DNA of 64,000 nt from Eurosta solidaginis. Its lineage: Eukaryota > Arthropoda > Insecta > Diptera > Tephritidae. The translations under genes and the position numbers were made by a program. Location: positions 192,818,028-192,882,027 of the forward strand of contig NC_090324.1 in the NCBI RefSeq assembly GCF_040869045.1, given 5' to 3'. Of the stretch, positions 31,721 through 43,184 are shown in pieces (position 1 is the stretch's first letter; each line of letters begins with the position of its first letter). The notes beneath the pieces are model-generated. The model searched no databases. It was given only the letters and a program-made list of their open reading frames with translations, and was not told where the DNA came from.

Positions 31721-32311
31721 AGTTAAAGGACTATAGTCCTTGTTTTATAAAAAAATTAATTTGTTGGGCCAACTGGCCCAACCAACAACACTAAACAACA
31801 CAAGTTCCAATAGTCTTTTACAAGTATATTTTAATTCAATTAATTCACAATTACAACTAAGATTAATTTACTGTTAACACTAATCCGTCCCGAACTCGAC
31901 TGCCGGGTCTGCCGCAACTGCTCCCATATATAGCCAATCAACAAGCCGCGACGCGCCTCTTGCGTAACTTGTTGACAACCCGCTGTGTGAGAATGTTGAA
32001 GTCGGTTTCTTCCCACAGGTGCTGTATGTGTACATTTCACAATCATGTGTAATAAAATTTAGCTGACTGTGCGTCTGGAGTAGTTCCGTAGCATGAGTGT
32101 TAATTGCCGTCACTAACCATGGCCTTGAATTAAGGTGTTAGGTTGCCATGCTCGGCCGTATGTAGTGAGAACCATAATTTGTAGGTGTTAGTTGCCGTCA
32201 CTAACCATGGCCTTGAATTAATGTTGTGAGAAATATAATTTGCTGACTCGGCGCGCGTGTACTGGCCATACGTGGGAATGTTGCGATAAGGGCAACTGGC
32301 GCGTGTTAACT
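31721..32311 (-). repeat. LTR A (591 bp), left end of the array
   Basis: In sense orientation the LTR starts AGTTAAC and ends TTTAACT. It lacks about 26 bp in the second of the two 88-bp repeats present in the other LTRs. A TATA-like TATATATGGG lies on the minus strand near 31923-31932. The palindrome GGACTATAGTCC (31728-31739) sits next to the sense 3' end. Confidence 0.9.
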
Positions 32312-32324
32312 CTTCCCCCTTTAA
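32312..32324 (-). other. Polypurine tract of unit 1
   Basis: On the minus strand AAAGGGGGAAG directly precedes the LTR, the usual plus-strand priming site. The same tract precedes LTR B (43540-43552) and LTR C (55518-55530). Confidence 0.8.
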
Positions 32325-33660
32325 AGATCTGCGTCCCGCAGATTATGATTTGGACAAGTGTTTTCTTTATATTGTCTTCTAATGGATAGTCGCAATTCCG
32401 GGAATTTTGGCTCCGTTGTTAATTTCCTCCAAATTATCCAAATCATGAGTAGGAGCAGAAGTAGCCCCAAAGTTTGCGACGCCGTGAACCAATTTGTTTT
32501 GTCCCTCAGGTACCTCAAGAGCTTAACATTTCCGATTGTCATCTCGTGTACAAGATTGAGGTTAACTGCAAGGCTTTTATTTGCAATAGTAGATAGCACA
32601 GGGGGGAGTATTTGAACTCCTGAACTACTCATACTCCAGTAGGTTCTGTCACCAATGCGGATCGTTTCATTGTCCAGTTGAAGGATGTAAGAGCCGCTCA
32701 AGTGATTGGGAGCATCACCTGACCACACGGTGTTATTGAAATTGTCTAAGAGAATCGTGTCGTCCTTGATCACCTCGATCGTTGAGTCATTGCATTTGAT
32801 GTACCGACAACTAGTTTTAAGTTTGATTAAGACTGTGCTGTACTTCAGGTCTATACGATGTCCGTCTTTTACAACTGCTCTGGTGATCAGATGGTTAAAT
32901 CTCGTTTGGGCCACCTTTGGCATGGACACAACGTAGAGTAGCATCGTGCCGTTGGTGCAGATTGAAGGTTCGCTGAATTCTATTGCTTCGATCACATTGC
33001 TGTATGGAAGGACATCTACTTCGCTTATAAGTCCATTAATCTCTTCTTTGTCTAGTAGGTTGCTGTTGACAATACCTACCTTAGCCCTCTGGCAGGCCTG
33101 CACCAGTTCGTTCATATCGTCCTTCAGGATCATGACTTTCTGAAGGATTTCTTGTGAAAGCTTTATGAGATGATTTTGGCCAATGATGTAATTTGTGTTG
33201 GTTACGATGCCGTTGACAACCTGCAATAACTCATCAGTTTTCTTAAACATTTCAGAGTTTACCTTGTATTGTTGGTTATTGTTAGATACTAGCCTGTCTT
33301 GGGCTCGTAGGAGCTCATCCCAATCGGAAGCGTCGGGGGAACCGGCTATCCATTTCCAAGCCGATCCAATCCAGTTGATTGATCGCTTGATTCTCTTGTT
33401 CTTTGGGCCTTTTAACGCCTCGAGCTGCGTTTGGATTTTACTCAAGTGGAAAGAAATGACGTCTGTGAGGTAGTTCGTTTCATCAAGTTTCTTGACTTCA
33501 ATTTCCAGGCGGTTTGCTATTTCCTCATAACGGGCTAAGTTGATTACATGAATTAATTTGAAGTAGCCATTGATTATCCAGCCGTACCCATCACGTACGG
33601 TTACCACGGGCGAGTCGAGATCGAATACCACATATTCTTGTGCGGATGCACAGGGCAGAT
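32321..33660 (-). pseudogene. env: Unit 1 env (longest env frame, damaged)
   Basis: A 436-residue open frame (33631-32321) of an errantivirus env-type membrane glycoprotein. The order is: N-terminal ectodomain; furin-like KRIKR before SINWIGSAWKWIAG (about residues 80-100); long helical region; and a transmembrane segment LGLLLLLLMIWIIW followed by a short basic tail. A 120-bp in-frame deletion near 32816 removes 40 residues, including cysteines kept in units 2 and 3. One G is missing near 33655 compared with unit 3, so the signal-peptide region is out of frame. It lies at the 3' end of the unit, next to the polypurine tract. Confidence 0.85.
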
Positions 33661-35001
33661 TCTAGGAGTCGGAGTACAAATAATTCTAATAACTAGTGAA
33701 ATACATAGTCAACTATTGCTATTAAAAAATTTACATTTCAAAGTTTAAGTACTAGTCTAAGTAAATTTCAAATTTCATTTTAATTTAGGTAGATTTTAGA
33801 TTTCAAATTGTAATTAAGATTTCAAGTATAAAGTAGACTATTTTTAAATCCTACTGCTATACCTAATGAGTGGAGTTCGGGTCGGCAAGGGTTTGACAGG
33901 ATTTTACGAGGACCCAGGAGTGATGTTAAAAGTGGAATTTTTCTGACAGTTAGTTTTCAGTAATTAATTTAGTAAGTTAGTTTGTTAGTTTTTGTTAGAT
34001 TTATATTTTTTCTTTTTTTGTTATTTTTTTGTAAGTTAGTTAGTTAGCTTTAATTTTTTGTTAGTATTAGTATTTTTCGAGGAATGTTCCCCTTTTTGTT
34101 TTTTTTTTTTTGTTTTTGTGGCTTTAAGCGCCTTTTCTTTGTTTTTCTTTTTTTTTTTTGTTTTTTTTTGTGGCTTTTAGCGCCTTTTCTTTGTGAGATC
34201 ATGTTTCTCTCTCAAAAAATTCTTTAACTTTTGTTCTTTTGTTTTTCTTTTTTTTTTGTTTTGTATTGGAATGCAGGCATAAACTCAGATGACATGACGA
34301 AGGCTCGTTAGTATCCCCTTTGAAAGTGAACAACATAAGTTTTTGTAAGTAAAAATTTTCCCGCCCATAGAACGAGTGACTTCTCATGTCAATTAAAGCC
34401 AATAGTCCCATGGAGGAATCGAACCACTTCGATTGATATCGTTCGGACCACCGAGTTAACTGGAATTGAACCAATACGACAGATCGAATACAAAAGTGAA
34501 TTTGTACCCGGACCACCGGGGCTTAAGTATCTATGCATGAGTTTTCTACCTCTTGACCAACATTATTAATTCTTCGGCCTTGCCGAGCTTTTGAGTGCTT
34601 GAATTTCGACCAGAGGAGCCAACATTTCTCGAACCAGCTATGGGGGATCGTGTGTATCCGTTTTGGAGGTCGCATTGCCATTTGTCATGTTCGATGGCGC
34701 CACCTCCTACTAAGGCACGATTTGTCCTACTTAAAAGCCCGCTCTTGTTTTGAAGTTCCCTCTTAGTGCCGAATCTCGCCTCTTATGTTTTTTGTAAGTT
34801 TTTAATGTGTCCTTGGACATTTTGTCTGTTTATAGACATTTTTGTTTTCGTTAGATATTTTTAATATCCGATTTGTGGAATTTTTTCCCACTTTGCGTGG
34901 TTATAGTGGAATTTCTATTTTCCGCCACAGCTTCTTTCTTATAAAGTGGCTTTTGTTTGCTTTTTATTTGTTTATTAGCTATGAATAATTCATCGCCACT
35001 A
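33661..35001 (-). other. Long spacer between pol and env, unit 1
   Basis: About 1.3 kb without a convincing gene. It contains long T tracts on the plus strand (34090-34260), two tRNA-like modules with B-box matches on the minus strand (about 34395-34540), and a run of 17 G (35012-35028) at its right edge. The open frame at 34516-34199 is kept in other units only because the DNA is nearly identical. Element B lacks such a spacer. Confidence 0.6.
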
Positions 35002-35988
35002 TCAAAATTGCGGGGGGGGGGGGGGGGGAGGCGAACGAGTTTTATTATTTCTTAAGTTCCTACTTTCCTGTTCGTGTAGAAGAAGAGCCTTTATGTCCTC
35101 GTTAGTGCGCTCCCTGAAGTTTGCTAAATCCTGGTAATTTATCCTAGCTGTCCTATTCAGAAAAACATCAGCCGGTTTGCGCTTTATTATGGAATGTATC
35201 GTGTTATTATACCTATCCACAGTTATTGCGACGCGTTCTTCAGGTGTTAATCTAGGAAATTCAACGGAAAGGCAGCGGTATATTTCGATCAAAGTAGAGT
35301 GTAGCCTCTCTACCTGACCATTGGCCTCGCTTCGCTGCGTTGGTGTTTGGTATATTTCTATCCATAAGGACCTGATATAATTTAATACAAGTGGTGACAA
35401 GAATCCGCGTTCGTTGTCCATGACCAAGGCTCGTGGCACTGTGAAATAATGCAGCGCGATCGTTAAGTTCATTCGCAAATGAGGGGATGACTTATTTTTG
35501 ATTGGGAAGAGCTTAGCAAATTTGGTAAATTTGTCGATACAACTCAAATATTTTTGTCGTTCAATTTCGAAAATGTCGATGTGCAAGATTTCGCACGGAT
35601 AACTAGGAATGGGAGTTGGTTGCTCATATGGTTTAAAAGGGTGCCTATCGTATTTGTTCAATTTACGTTTCGCATTGGCTAATGTATTCCCTAATCTGTT
35701 TGAACATTGCGGGAAAATAAAAATTTTCCAGTATCTGTTCCTATTTTCACGAGCATTTCGATGCGCGCGCTTGTGCTCCTTCTCGATAATGTCGAATACC
35801 CTATCGGCTATTGTCACATCTTCTACCACGCGCTGCGTGATCCTAATTTTATATCTGCTGAAATTGTTAACGTATACATTCTGCAAACTATGGAGGTCAT
35901 CTTCCGGAATTTTAATGCCATTTATAACATTTGGGTTGAGGTAATTTTTGAGGACTGGTGACAAAGCTTCGACGCTTAAGACAGGCAT
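35002..35988 (-). pseudogene. pol: Unit 1 integrase (broken)
   Basis: Starts MPVLSVEALSP and keeps the His pair of the zinc finger (EKEHKRAHR). The Cys pair region is scrambled by two compensating frameshifts around 35660-35740 (compare unit 3, which reads SQCETCKLNKYD). The core keeps IDIFEI, VMDNERGF and NGQVERLHS, the three acidic positions. The C-terminal tail runs into the poly-G tract. 328 codons stay open, making this the longest integrase frame in the array. There are His-His-Cys-Cys losses but no loss in the acidic triad. Confidence 0.85.
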
Positions 35989-36044
35989 TGTGACAAAGTA
36001 CCTCTTGTACCCTCTATGAGGCTCTTCTGTACACTCGAAACTCG

Positions 36045-36056
36045 CCCCCCCCCCCC
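36045..36056. repeat. Run of 12 C
   Basis: A homopolymer between RNase H and integrase of unit 1; the corresponding sites in units 2 and 3 have only 4-5 C. A length error or slippage site. Confidence 0.7.
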
Positions 36057-36200
36057 GCCTAAAAATTATTTGATTCTAAACACATTTATGGGTGCCTCTA
36101 CGTGAGGTATGAGGTCAGAGCTGTCTTGCGCTGCGGAGTGCATGGTACCCTCTGAAGCAGTGCCAGTTTCAGACACCGCGTCAGCTATAGTACTCGATGG

Positions 36201-36698
36201 TTACAAAGCTCTGGAGTCAGTGAGTGCGTTCACTTCCGTCTTGAGACGGGAGGGTGCATCAGCGACTACATTTGTCTTACCTGGCTTGTAGATTAACTCG
36301 CAGTTATATTCCCCTATACGAGCTTTCCATCGCTTGAGCTTTGCATTGTAATTGCGATTACTCGAGGAGAATGTCAGAGGTTTGTGATCAGTGTAAACCC
36401 TAATTTTCTTTGCGCTATAAAGGTAGGAATGCAAATTATCTAGTGACCAAACAATAGCTAGAAGCTCTTTTTCATTCGTAGCGTAGTTTTCTTTGGCTTT
36501 GTTTAGGGACCGCGATATGTAAGCTATCGGTTTATTGTCGCCTATTGATCCTTGTGATAGTACCGCGCCAATGGCGTAGTTTGATGCGTCCGTTGTCAAA
36601 TTAAATGGTTTGGAAAAATCTGGAAATGCTAATACGTCCGCTGACATCAGTAGTTGTTTCAGCTCGCAGAAGGCCTCTAAGGCATCCTTGTTAAGCAT
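36201..36698 (-). pseudogene. pol: Unit 1 RNase H and connection
   Basis: Contains TTDASNYAIGAVLSQ (Asp), ATNEKELLAIVW (Glu) and VYTDHKPLTF (Asp), the usual catalytic set, and then YKPGKTNVVADAPSR at the end of the domain. 165 codons stay open. It is separated from RT by an extra C in a 7-C run near 36746-36752 and by the TAA at 36784-36786. Confidence 0.85.
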
Positions 36699-36783
36699 AA
36701 TCGCTACATTTTTGGACGCGTTCGCGTTTACCTGTGCACTTTCCCCCCCGAGTGAGGTTGGTGAGTGGCTTTGCGACCTTGGC

Positions 36784-37719
36784 TTAATTCTTAATGAATT
36801 TCCTATAGTATGAGGTCATGCCAAGGAAACTTTTTAAATCCTTCAAATTTTCCGGGGGTGAAATCGTTTTAATAGCTTCTACCTTTTTTGGGTCAGCGCG
36901 TACTCCATCGGGAGTAATAACATAGCCTAGAAATTCGCCTTCTTTTTCAAAGAAGCATGTCTTTTCCAAATTAATCTTATGATTCGCCTCCCAAAGCATT
37001 GCAAAAACCCTCTCAACATTAACGAGGTGTTCCTCTGCATCCTTGCCAAATACGATGATGTCGTCGATATAGACGTAACAAATTTTCCCGTTGTACTGCT
37101 TGAGGACATCGTCTATCATCGTTTGGAAAATCGCAGGCGCATTTTTCAACCCGAATGTCAACCGAAGAAATTCATATTTGCCATTCATTGTGGAGAAGGC
37201 TGTCTCTGGGATGTCCGAATCCTTCATGGGAATTTGGTGAAATCCGGAAGTCAAATCAATTGTAGTATAGAAGTTGGCTTGGCCAAGGCTGCAAAGAGTA
37301 GCGTTTATATCGGGAATTGGGTAAATATCGGCGATAGTTACAGCGTTCAACCGTTTATAGTCTATAACCATACGATACTGTTTGTCACCATACGCCTTAA
37401 GCTTTTTAGGGACTACCCAAATTGGAGAATTGTATGGGCTTTTCGACGGCCGGATGACACCTTCGTCTGGGAGCTCATTTACCTGTTTTTCGACTTCATC
37501 TCTCATACATGCTGGGTAGGGGTAGGATTTACTATACACCGGTTCGTCAGTTGATGTTTTTATTTCTGCACGGACATTCGTGTTTGCCAGCTCATAACCG
37601 TTAAGTGGTTTGAAAAGACCAGAGTATTTTTCCAATAGTGAATTGACCTTTCCATGGATATCAAGAGGTAGGTCCTTTCCTAATGTGAAGTTTACATCGA
37701 GAGATCTTCTGTCTTTCAA
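36784..37719 (-). pseudogene. pol: Unit 1 reverse transcriptase
   Basis: 311 open codons: TSTDEPVYSKSYPYP, SPIWVVPKK, RMVIDYKRLN, TTIDLTSGFHQI (Asp), LTFGLKNAP, catalytic YVYIDDIIVF, the thumb, and CFFEKEGEFLGYVITPDG. It ends at RKFIKN followed by TAA, inside the RT-RNase H connection; the same stop occurs in all units. Unlike units 2 and 3 it keeps the ANHKINLEKTCFF segment. The best-preserved RT in the window. Confidence 0.9.
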
Positions 37720-38023
37720 GGGGATTTTGTAATTGTCTATACTTCCTATCTATTATCGCGCCTAATTTCGTCAGGGTATCGTCCCCAATGATTCCGCAGA
37801 ATTCACTAAGAGTCGGTAAAACGAAGAAATCAAATTCGGTGGAGTTACCCACACTTTCGAATAATTTTAGTTTTACTTTATCCTTTATTGGCACGCTACC
37901 CCCCACCGAAGCTACATTGAATAATTTCTTTACAGGAGTTGTTTTCGTTGCAATATTATTTTTTATGAAATTCTTATTTGCGCCGGTATCCACGAGGAAA
38001 TCCAGCACACGACTGTCAGGCAA
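37661..38023 (-). pseudogene. pol: Unit 1 protease
   Basis: DFLVDTGANKNFI gives the aspartic protease active site (DTGA), and CGIIGDDTLTKLGAIIDRK its C-terminal part. A 13-bp deletion near 37741, relative to unit 3, throws the reading out of frame before RT. Start is taken at MPDSRVLDF for convenience; in the element it is cut from a polyprotein. Confidence 0.85.
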
Positions 38024-38083
38024 GGTATATTCTAAGTATGGTACGCTAGATGACCGGAAGACAGAAAATCCTCCGAGTTGTTT

Positions 38084-39219
38084 TCACTTGGCGATTCCTT
38101 CAGGTCCACATCTCCCTCTTCGCTCTCCTCGGGTGTAGAATTGGAACACCTTTTGCTGCTTCCGTGGTAGATTTTCTGAACTTGCGCTTCTTTTAAACAG
38201 ATTTGGGCGATTCATGTAATTAACGTTGCGTGTCTGTACCGAGGGGTCTACGTCCATTTTCTCTACAGGCGAATGTAGTGGGGTGCTGGTATTTCCAAAT
38301 TGACCTAACGGGCGGTCACTCCTTACATATGAGTGCTTTTCGTGGTTGCGCCAAGTAGGTTTAGGGGGTAACTGGGGAGGTTTGATCCTATTCCAAAATG
38401 AGGAGGTACCTGGCAAATTGTTAACAGGGACAGCCACACGGTTATTGGACTTGTTCGTATGAACGGAAAAATTGCGGAAATCCACATTTTGGATTTCCAA
38501 ACAGGCTGAATATGCCTCTGGCAATGTTTTAGGGCATCGTATAAGGAGCATTCGCGACATTTCGCCGTTAAGCCCACGTATAAAAACGTCCAGGGCACGA
38601 TTTCGGTAGGTTTCTACCAGAACTTTAACGGCATCTTCCGTGTAGGATTCGGTTTTTATTTTATTAATAATAAGGGAGAATTGATGATTCACCCTGGCAT
38701 AGAATTCATCAATTCTCATTCCCTTTTGCTGTAGCTGGTGCAGTTGGCGTTCGAGTGTACCAACATCCCTCTTATCTGCGTAGTGCAGGGAGAGGCATTC
38801 CTTAATTTTTCCCCAATTGCTATCGAATATATTGTAGGAAATAAGTGCAGAATCAGCTGCTCCCCGCACCTTCTGCCTAATATGTTGGAGAATCTCTCGG
38901 TAAAGGGGCTTTCCCTTCATTACCGCAAAGTCTGAAAGGTTCACTTCCACAGAGTCAACCCATGAGATGTACTGGACAGGGTTACCGTCAAACACTTGTA
39001 GCTCCTTAACACAATCAGGGAGCCTACAGATATCTCTGATCTCAGCCTCAGAGGTGGGTGGCTGAGCCACCAATTCTTCAGCCACTGGAGTAGTGGCCGC
39101 TGTAGATGAAGAGCAAGCTGAATCAACGCGAGCCACCCGCTTTTCTAGCAAATTTATTTTTTCAAGAAGGGCGTTGACGGCCCAGTCAAATTTGTCACTG
39201 TGGCTCTTATATCGTCCAT
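38084..39219 (-). pseudogene. gag: Unit 1 gag
   Basis: 355 open codons from 39151. The true start is the Met at 39219 (MDDIRATV), but one C is missing near 39182, so the first 20 or so residues are out of frame. Conserved errantivirus gag features include YISWVDSVEVNLSDFA, ALISYNIFDSNWGKI, ETYRNRALDVFIRGL and LPEAYSACLEIQ. A Pro/Gln-rich tail follows, with no CCHC zinc knuckle. Gag would form the particle shell. Confidence 0.85.
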
Positions 39220-39555
39220 TTTTTGTGGGAATATTTTTTATTTTACTTTACCTTTCTGTTTTTTATACTCACGTGATGAGATAAATCGTGCGTACATATC
39301 AGTATTACACTGCAGTGCGTACAGGAGCTCTCAGGAATTTTCACTAGTGACCACTATTACGTTGCAATGTATCCAGGCACTTCAGGAACTTCCACTAGTA
39401 GGTAATGCCGGCAGTATGTAATGCTGATGATCTTGCCTGAAATTCTCCTTTAGTTTTTTCCACGGTTTCCTTCTTTCAACAAATTCTTTAGGCAGCTATT
39501 TCTTTTTTGACAGTTTTTCCTTTTTAGCACTTTTTTTTTCACAGTCTCGGGCGCC
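39220..39555 (-). other. Leader of unit 1 with truncated primer-binding site
   Basis: Non-coding leader between LTR B and gag. About 110 bp present in the other units are missing next to the LTR, so only 10 bases of the primer-binding site remain (TGGCGCCCGA, 39547-39556 on the minus strand). Confidence 0.75.
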
Positions 39556-39820
39556 AGTTAAAGGACTATAGTCCTTCTTTTATAAAAAAATTAATTTGTT
39601 GGGCCACTCGCCCAACCAACAACACTAAACAACACAAGTTCAAATAGTCTTTTACAAGTATATTTTAATTCAATTAATTCACAATTACAACTAAGATTAA
39701 TTTACTGTTAACACTAATCCGTCCCGAACTCGACTGCCGGGTCTGCCGCAACTGCTCCCATATATAGCCAATCAACAAGCCGCGACGCGCCTCTTGCGTA
39801 ACTTGTTGACAACCCGCTGT

Positions 39821-42800
39821 CCCCTTTCGAAGGGAGCCTGAAATCCCTAGAGGGCGCGTCCACAGGTGGTGGATAGGGGAATGCCTCCCAGATATGGGTG
39901 GTAGGAGAGAAATCAAATGTCTCACGCGGACCACACAGGCCGAAGAAGGACACTTCGTTAATAAACCAAAGTACAAAAAAAAAAAAAAAAATCCTGTCGC
40001 CTCTTTGGGATCCGAGTAGACGGCAGGTGGGCGTCTGTTCTCCATGTAAGGAGCGGCCTGCTTCGAGCAATCTGTGAACTCATCACTCGCTGATTGAAAT
40101 TTAAATAATATTCTAGCATGGATCAAAACGATAACGGAAACTATTCTCCACGGGGTAACCAGCATTTGCGACACAATCCCTCTGCTTCGGCAGCTGGCAC
40201 ATCGGATGTGGAGGTGCCAAATTCACGCTTTAATATTAGGATGAATGAAACTGAAACGACCGACCAAGATCATATTCCTGAAAGTAACCAACATCACAGA
40301 ATCGGCATGAAACATAAAACACAAATATGTACATGGAATGTACGAACTCTCTATGATAGTGGTAACCTTGAACAGCTACGGAGGGAAATGCAGCGATACA
40401 AAATAGACATATAAGCCATGCAAGAGTGCAGATGGACAGGATATGGGGAATAAATGACCAAGGAACAACGATCCTATACTCGGGCCGAAATGAAGGAGAG
40501 AGTCACACCAGTGGCGTAGGTTTTTTAATAACAAGTACAATAGCGAAAAGTATCATTGAATGGGTGCCGATAAGCCCCCGAATTATTATACTTAAAGTCC
40601 GCACTAGAGCAAGGAAACTAGTCATCATCAATGTTTATGGACCAACAGAAAGCCAAAATGACGAAATCAAAAACGAATTTTTCGATACGCTCAACAGCTG
40701 CGTAAATTCACACGTTAATCAAGGGGACATATGTGTTATTCTGGGCGACTTTAATGCTAAAGTTGGATCTGACAATGATGGTCTAGATATATACATGGGT
40801 AAACACAGCCCTGGTACCCGGAATGACAATGGTAGTTGGCTTATAGGATTTTGTTGTGAAAACGGTCTGGTGATCGGTGGAAGCTTATTCCCACATAAAT
40901 TAGTCCACAAAACAACATGGACGTCTCCGGATCAACGCACTAATAACCAAATTGATCACGTACTAATAAACAGCAGATGGAGGTCATCCTTGCTAGATGT
41001 GCGCGTTAAAAGAGGAGCAGATATTGGTAGCGATCACTACCTTGTAGCTGGTAGTTTCAGATTTAAGATAGCCGCAGTACAGAAAAACCTTCAAAAATGA
41101 GCAAAAAAATTGATATTGAGAAACTAAAGCATGAAGAATATCAAAATGCCTTTAATGCCGCAGTACGCGAACGTGTTGAACAGGTAAACATGAGTGGTAG
41201 TACAGGTGACAGGCTAGACTCCGTTAATAATGTCTACCAAGAACTTGATAGCAGTATCCTTGGATACTACCAAGCAAAGAAAGTATGGCTAACAAATAAT
41301 ACGTGGACACTTATTGAACAGCGGCGGAAAATTAAAGAATCGCTTCTCAGACGGACGAACAACAATGACACGGAGGAAACAAGGCAGTTATCCGCAAGGT
41401 ATAAAGAAAAATGCAAGCCAATTAAGAAGTCTGCTAGAAAAGACAAGAGGGAATGGGCTGACACATTAGCAAGTCGAGCTGAAGCGGCAGCCAGATTAAA
41501 TAATATGAGGGAACTCTATGAGATTAGTAGGGAACTCACCGGAAAATACAGGAGTGGTCAAAAACCAGTAAAAGACTTAAACGGAAATCTTATTACTGAA
41601 AGCGAACAACAAATGAATGTATGGGTGGAACACTTCAAGAAACTATTAAATAATCCTGTAGGTGAAGCGATCTTAAATTCCAACACTATTGCTGCAAACT
41701 ACAACAACCAACCTCACTTCAATGGGGTAAACAGCGCGCCCCCTACGAAAAATTAAATATTTTAGCAATCAAGTCCTTAAAAAGGGCAAGGCCCCAGGAA
41801 CTGATGACATATATGCTGAATACCTCATAGCAGATCCAGATACCGCAGCTGAAACCTTACTTCCAATCTTCCGTCAGGTAACAGAGGTATCACCTTACTC
41901 TAGATTCCTAGCAAAGTGTTCTCCACGATCTTACTGTCCCGAATTCAAGAGGCGGTGCACGGAACTCTAAGAGAAAATCAGTTTGGCTTTAGACAAAACC
42001 AATCCTGTGTTGATCTAATAAATACCGTCCGAATCATTGTTGAACAATGCTGTGAATACAGAACATCAGTTTATTTACTTTTTATCGACTTTAAAAAGGC
42101 TTTTGATAGTCTCGACAGGAAATATATTTGGGAAATACTACGAAAACAAGGGATGCCCAATAAAATAATCAACATTATAAAGGCAATGTATGCCGAATTT
42201 AAGTGCCGGGTCAGTCACGATGGGTGCCTCTCAGAACCCTTCGAAATTAAAAGCGGGGTGCGACAGGGATGCATACTCTCGCCGCTCTTGTTTATCTTGG
42301 CATTAGACGAGATTATGAGGAACGCAGAAAATGGTGGACACGGTGTACAGTGGACGCCTTTCACTCAGCTAGGGGATTTAGAATATGCAGACGATGTCTG
42401 TCTGCTAAGCCACAGAAGTACTGACCTTCAACACAATTTAGAAGCTGTCAACACACATGCAAAGGAGGCCGGACTAAGCATCAATACAGCGAAAACCAAA
42501 GTCATAAGATGCGGCTATAGTATTTCATCAAGGCCATTGATGCTTACGGTTGACGAAAATGAAATCGAAGGTGTAGAGTCCGTTGTTTATCTTGGTAGTA
42601 TTGTCTCAAATAAGAGCGGTGCAGATGAGGAAGTTCAGTCTCGCATAAACAAAGCAAGAATTGTTTTTGGGCAACTGGCAAACGTGTGGAGGTCCAGCCA
42701 AATATCTTTAAAAACGAAGCTTCGACTGTTTAATTCGAATGTTAAATCAGTACTGTTTTATGCTTGCGAGGCGTGGAAAAGCTCAACTTCAATTCATAAA

Positions 42801-43184
42801 CGTCTACAAGTTTTTATTAATAAATGTCTGCGCCGAATCCTGAAAATTCGATGGCCGGAAAGAATTTCAAATGACGACTTATGGTCTAGAACAAATCAAC
42901 CTAAGGCTGCCACAGAAATAACCAAGCGTAAATGGTCGTGGATTGGTCACACTTTCAGAAGACCTTCAGTAAATATAGCCAGACAAGCATTGCGATGGAA
43001 TCCACAAGGAAGCCGACGACCTGGTACACCTGCGAAAACTTGGCGCAGAACTGTGGATAAAGAACTCGAAGACGCAGGATATACGTGGAATGATATCACA
43101 AGAACTGCACCTAACAGAATAAGATTTAAGTCGGTTGTCGAGGCCCTATGCTCCAATAGGAGTTGAGGAGGATGATGATGATGA
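39821..43184 (+). mobile_element. RTE-type non-LTR retrotransposon inside LTR B
   Basis: 3,364 bp on the plus strand, close to full length for RTE. It has a 5' leader with an A run (39967-39985), a single endonuclease-RT reading region, and a short 3' end finishing in (GATGAT)n, typical of RTE. It splits the LTR at ...CCGCTGT/GTGAGAAT.... TGT is repeated at both edges (39818-39820, 43185-43187). Confidence 0.85.
40118..43166 (+). pseudogene. RTE endonuclease-reverse transcriptase (broken)
   Basis: Domains in order. Endonuclease (40300-41100): TWNVRTL, MQECRW (Glu), GDFNAKVG (Asp), GSDHYLV (His), with a frameshift and stop near 40412-40430. Linker (41097-41756) with a TAA at 41754. RT (41760-43166): KGKAPGTDD, a frameshift near 41880-41915, ENQFGFRQNQS, FIDFKKAFDSLDR, SGVRQGCILSPLLF, and the intact catalytic LEYADDVCLL. 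The C-terminus has WIGHTFRRP and WRRTVDKELEDAG. Only about three lesions, so it is younger than its surroundings. Confidence 0.85.

Noticed and set aside
31840..32113. Recurring 68- and 77-codon frames in the LTRs
   Set aside because: Present in each LTR only because the LTRs are copies; they overlap promoter sequence and lack protein features.
32358..33473. Plus-strand frames opposite env
   Set aside because: Antisense shadows of env; no start context or domain.
34395..34540. Functional tRNA gene
   Set aside because: B-box matches exist but the T-arm stem has mismatches and no full cloverleaf could be drawn; kept only as tRNA-like.
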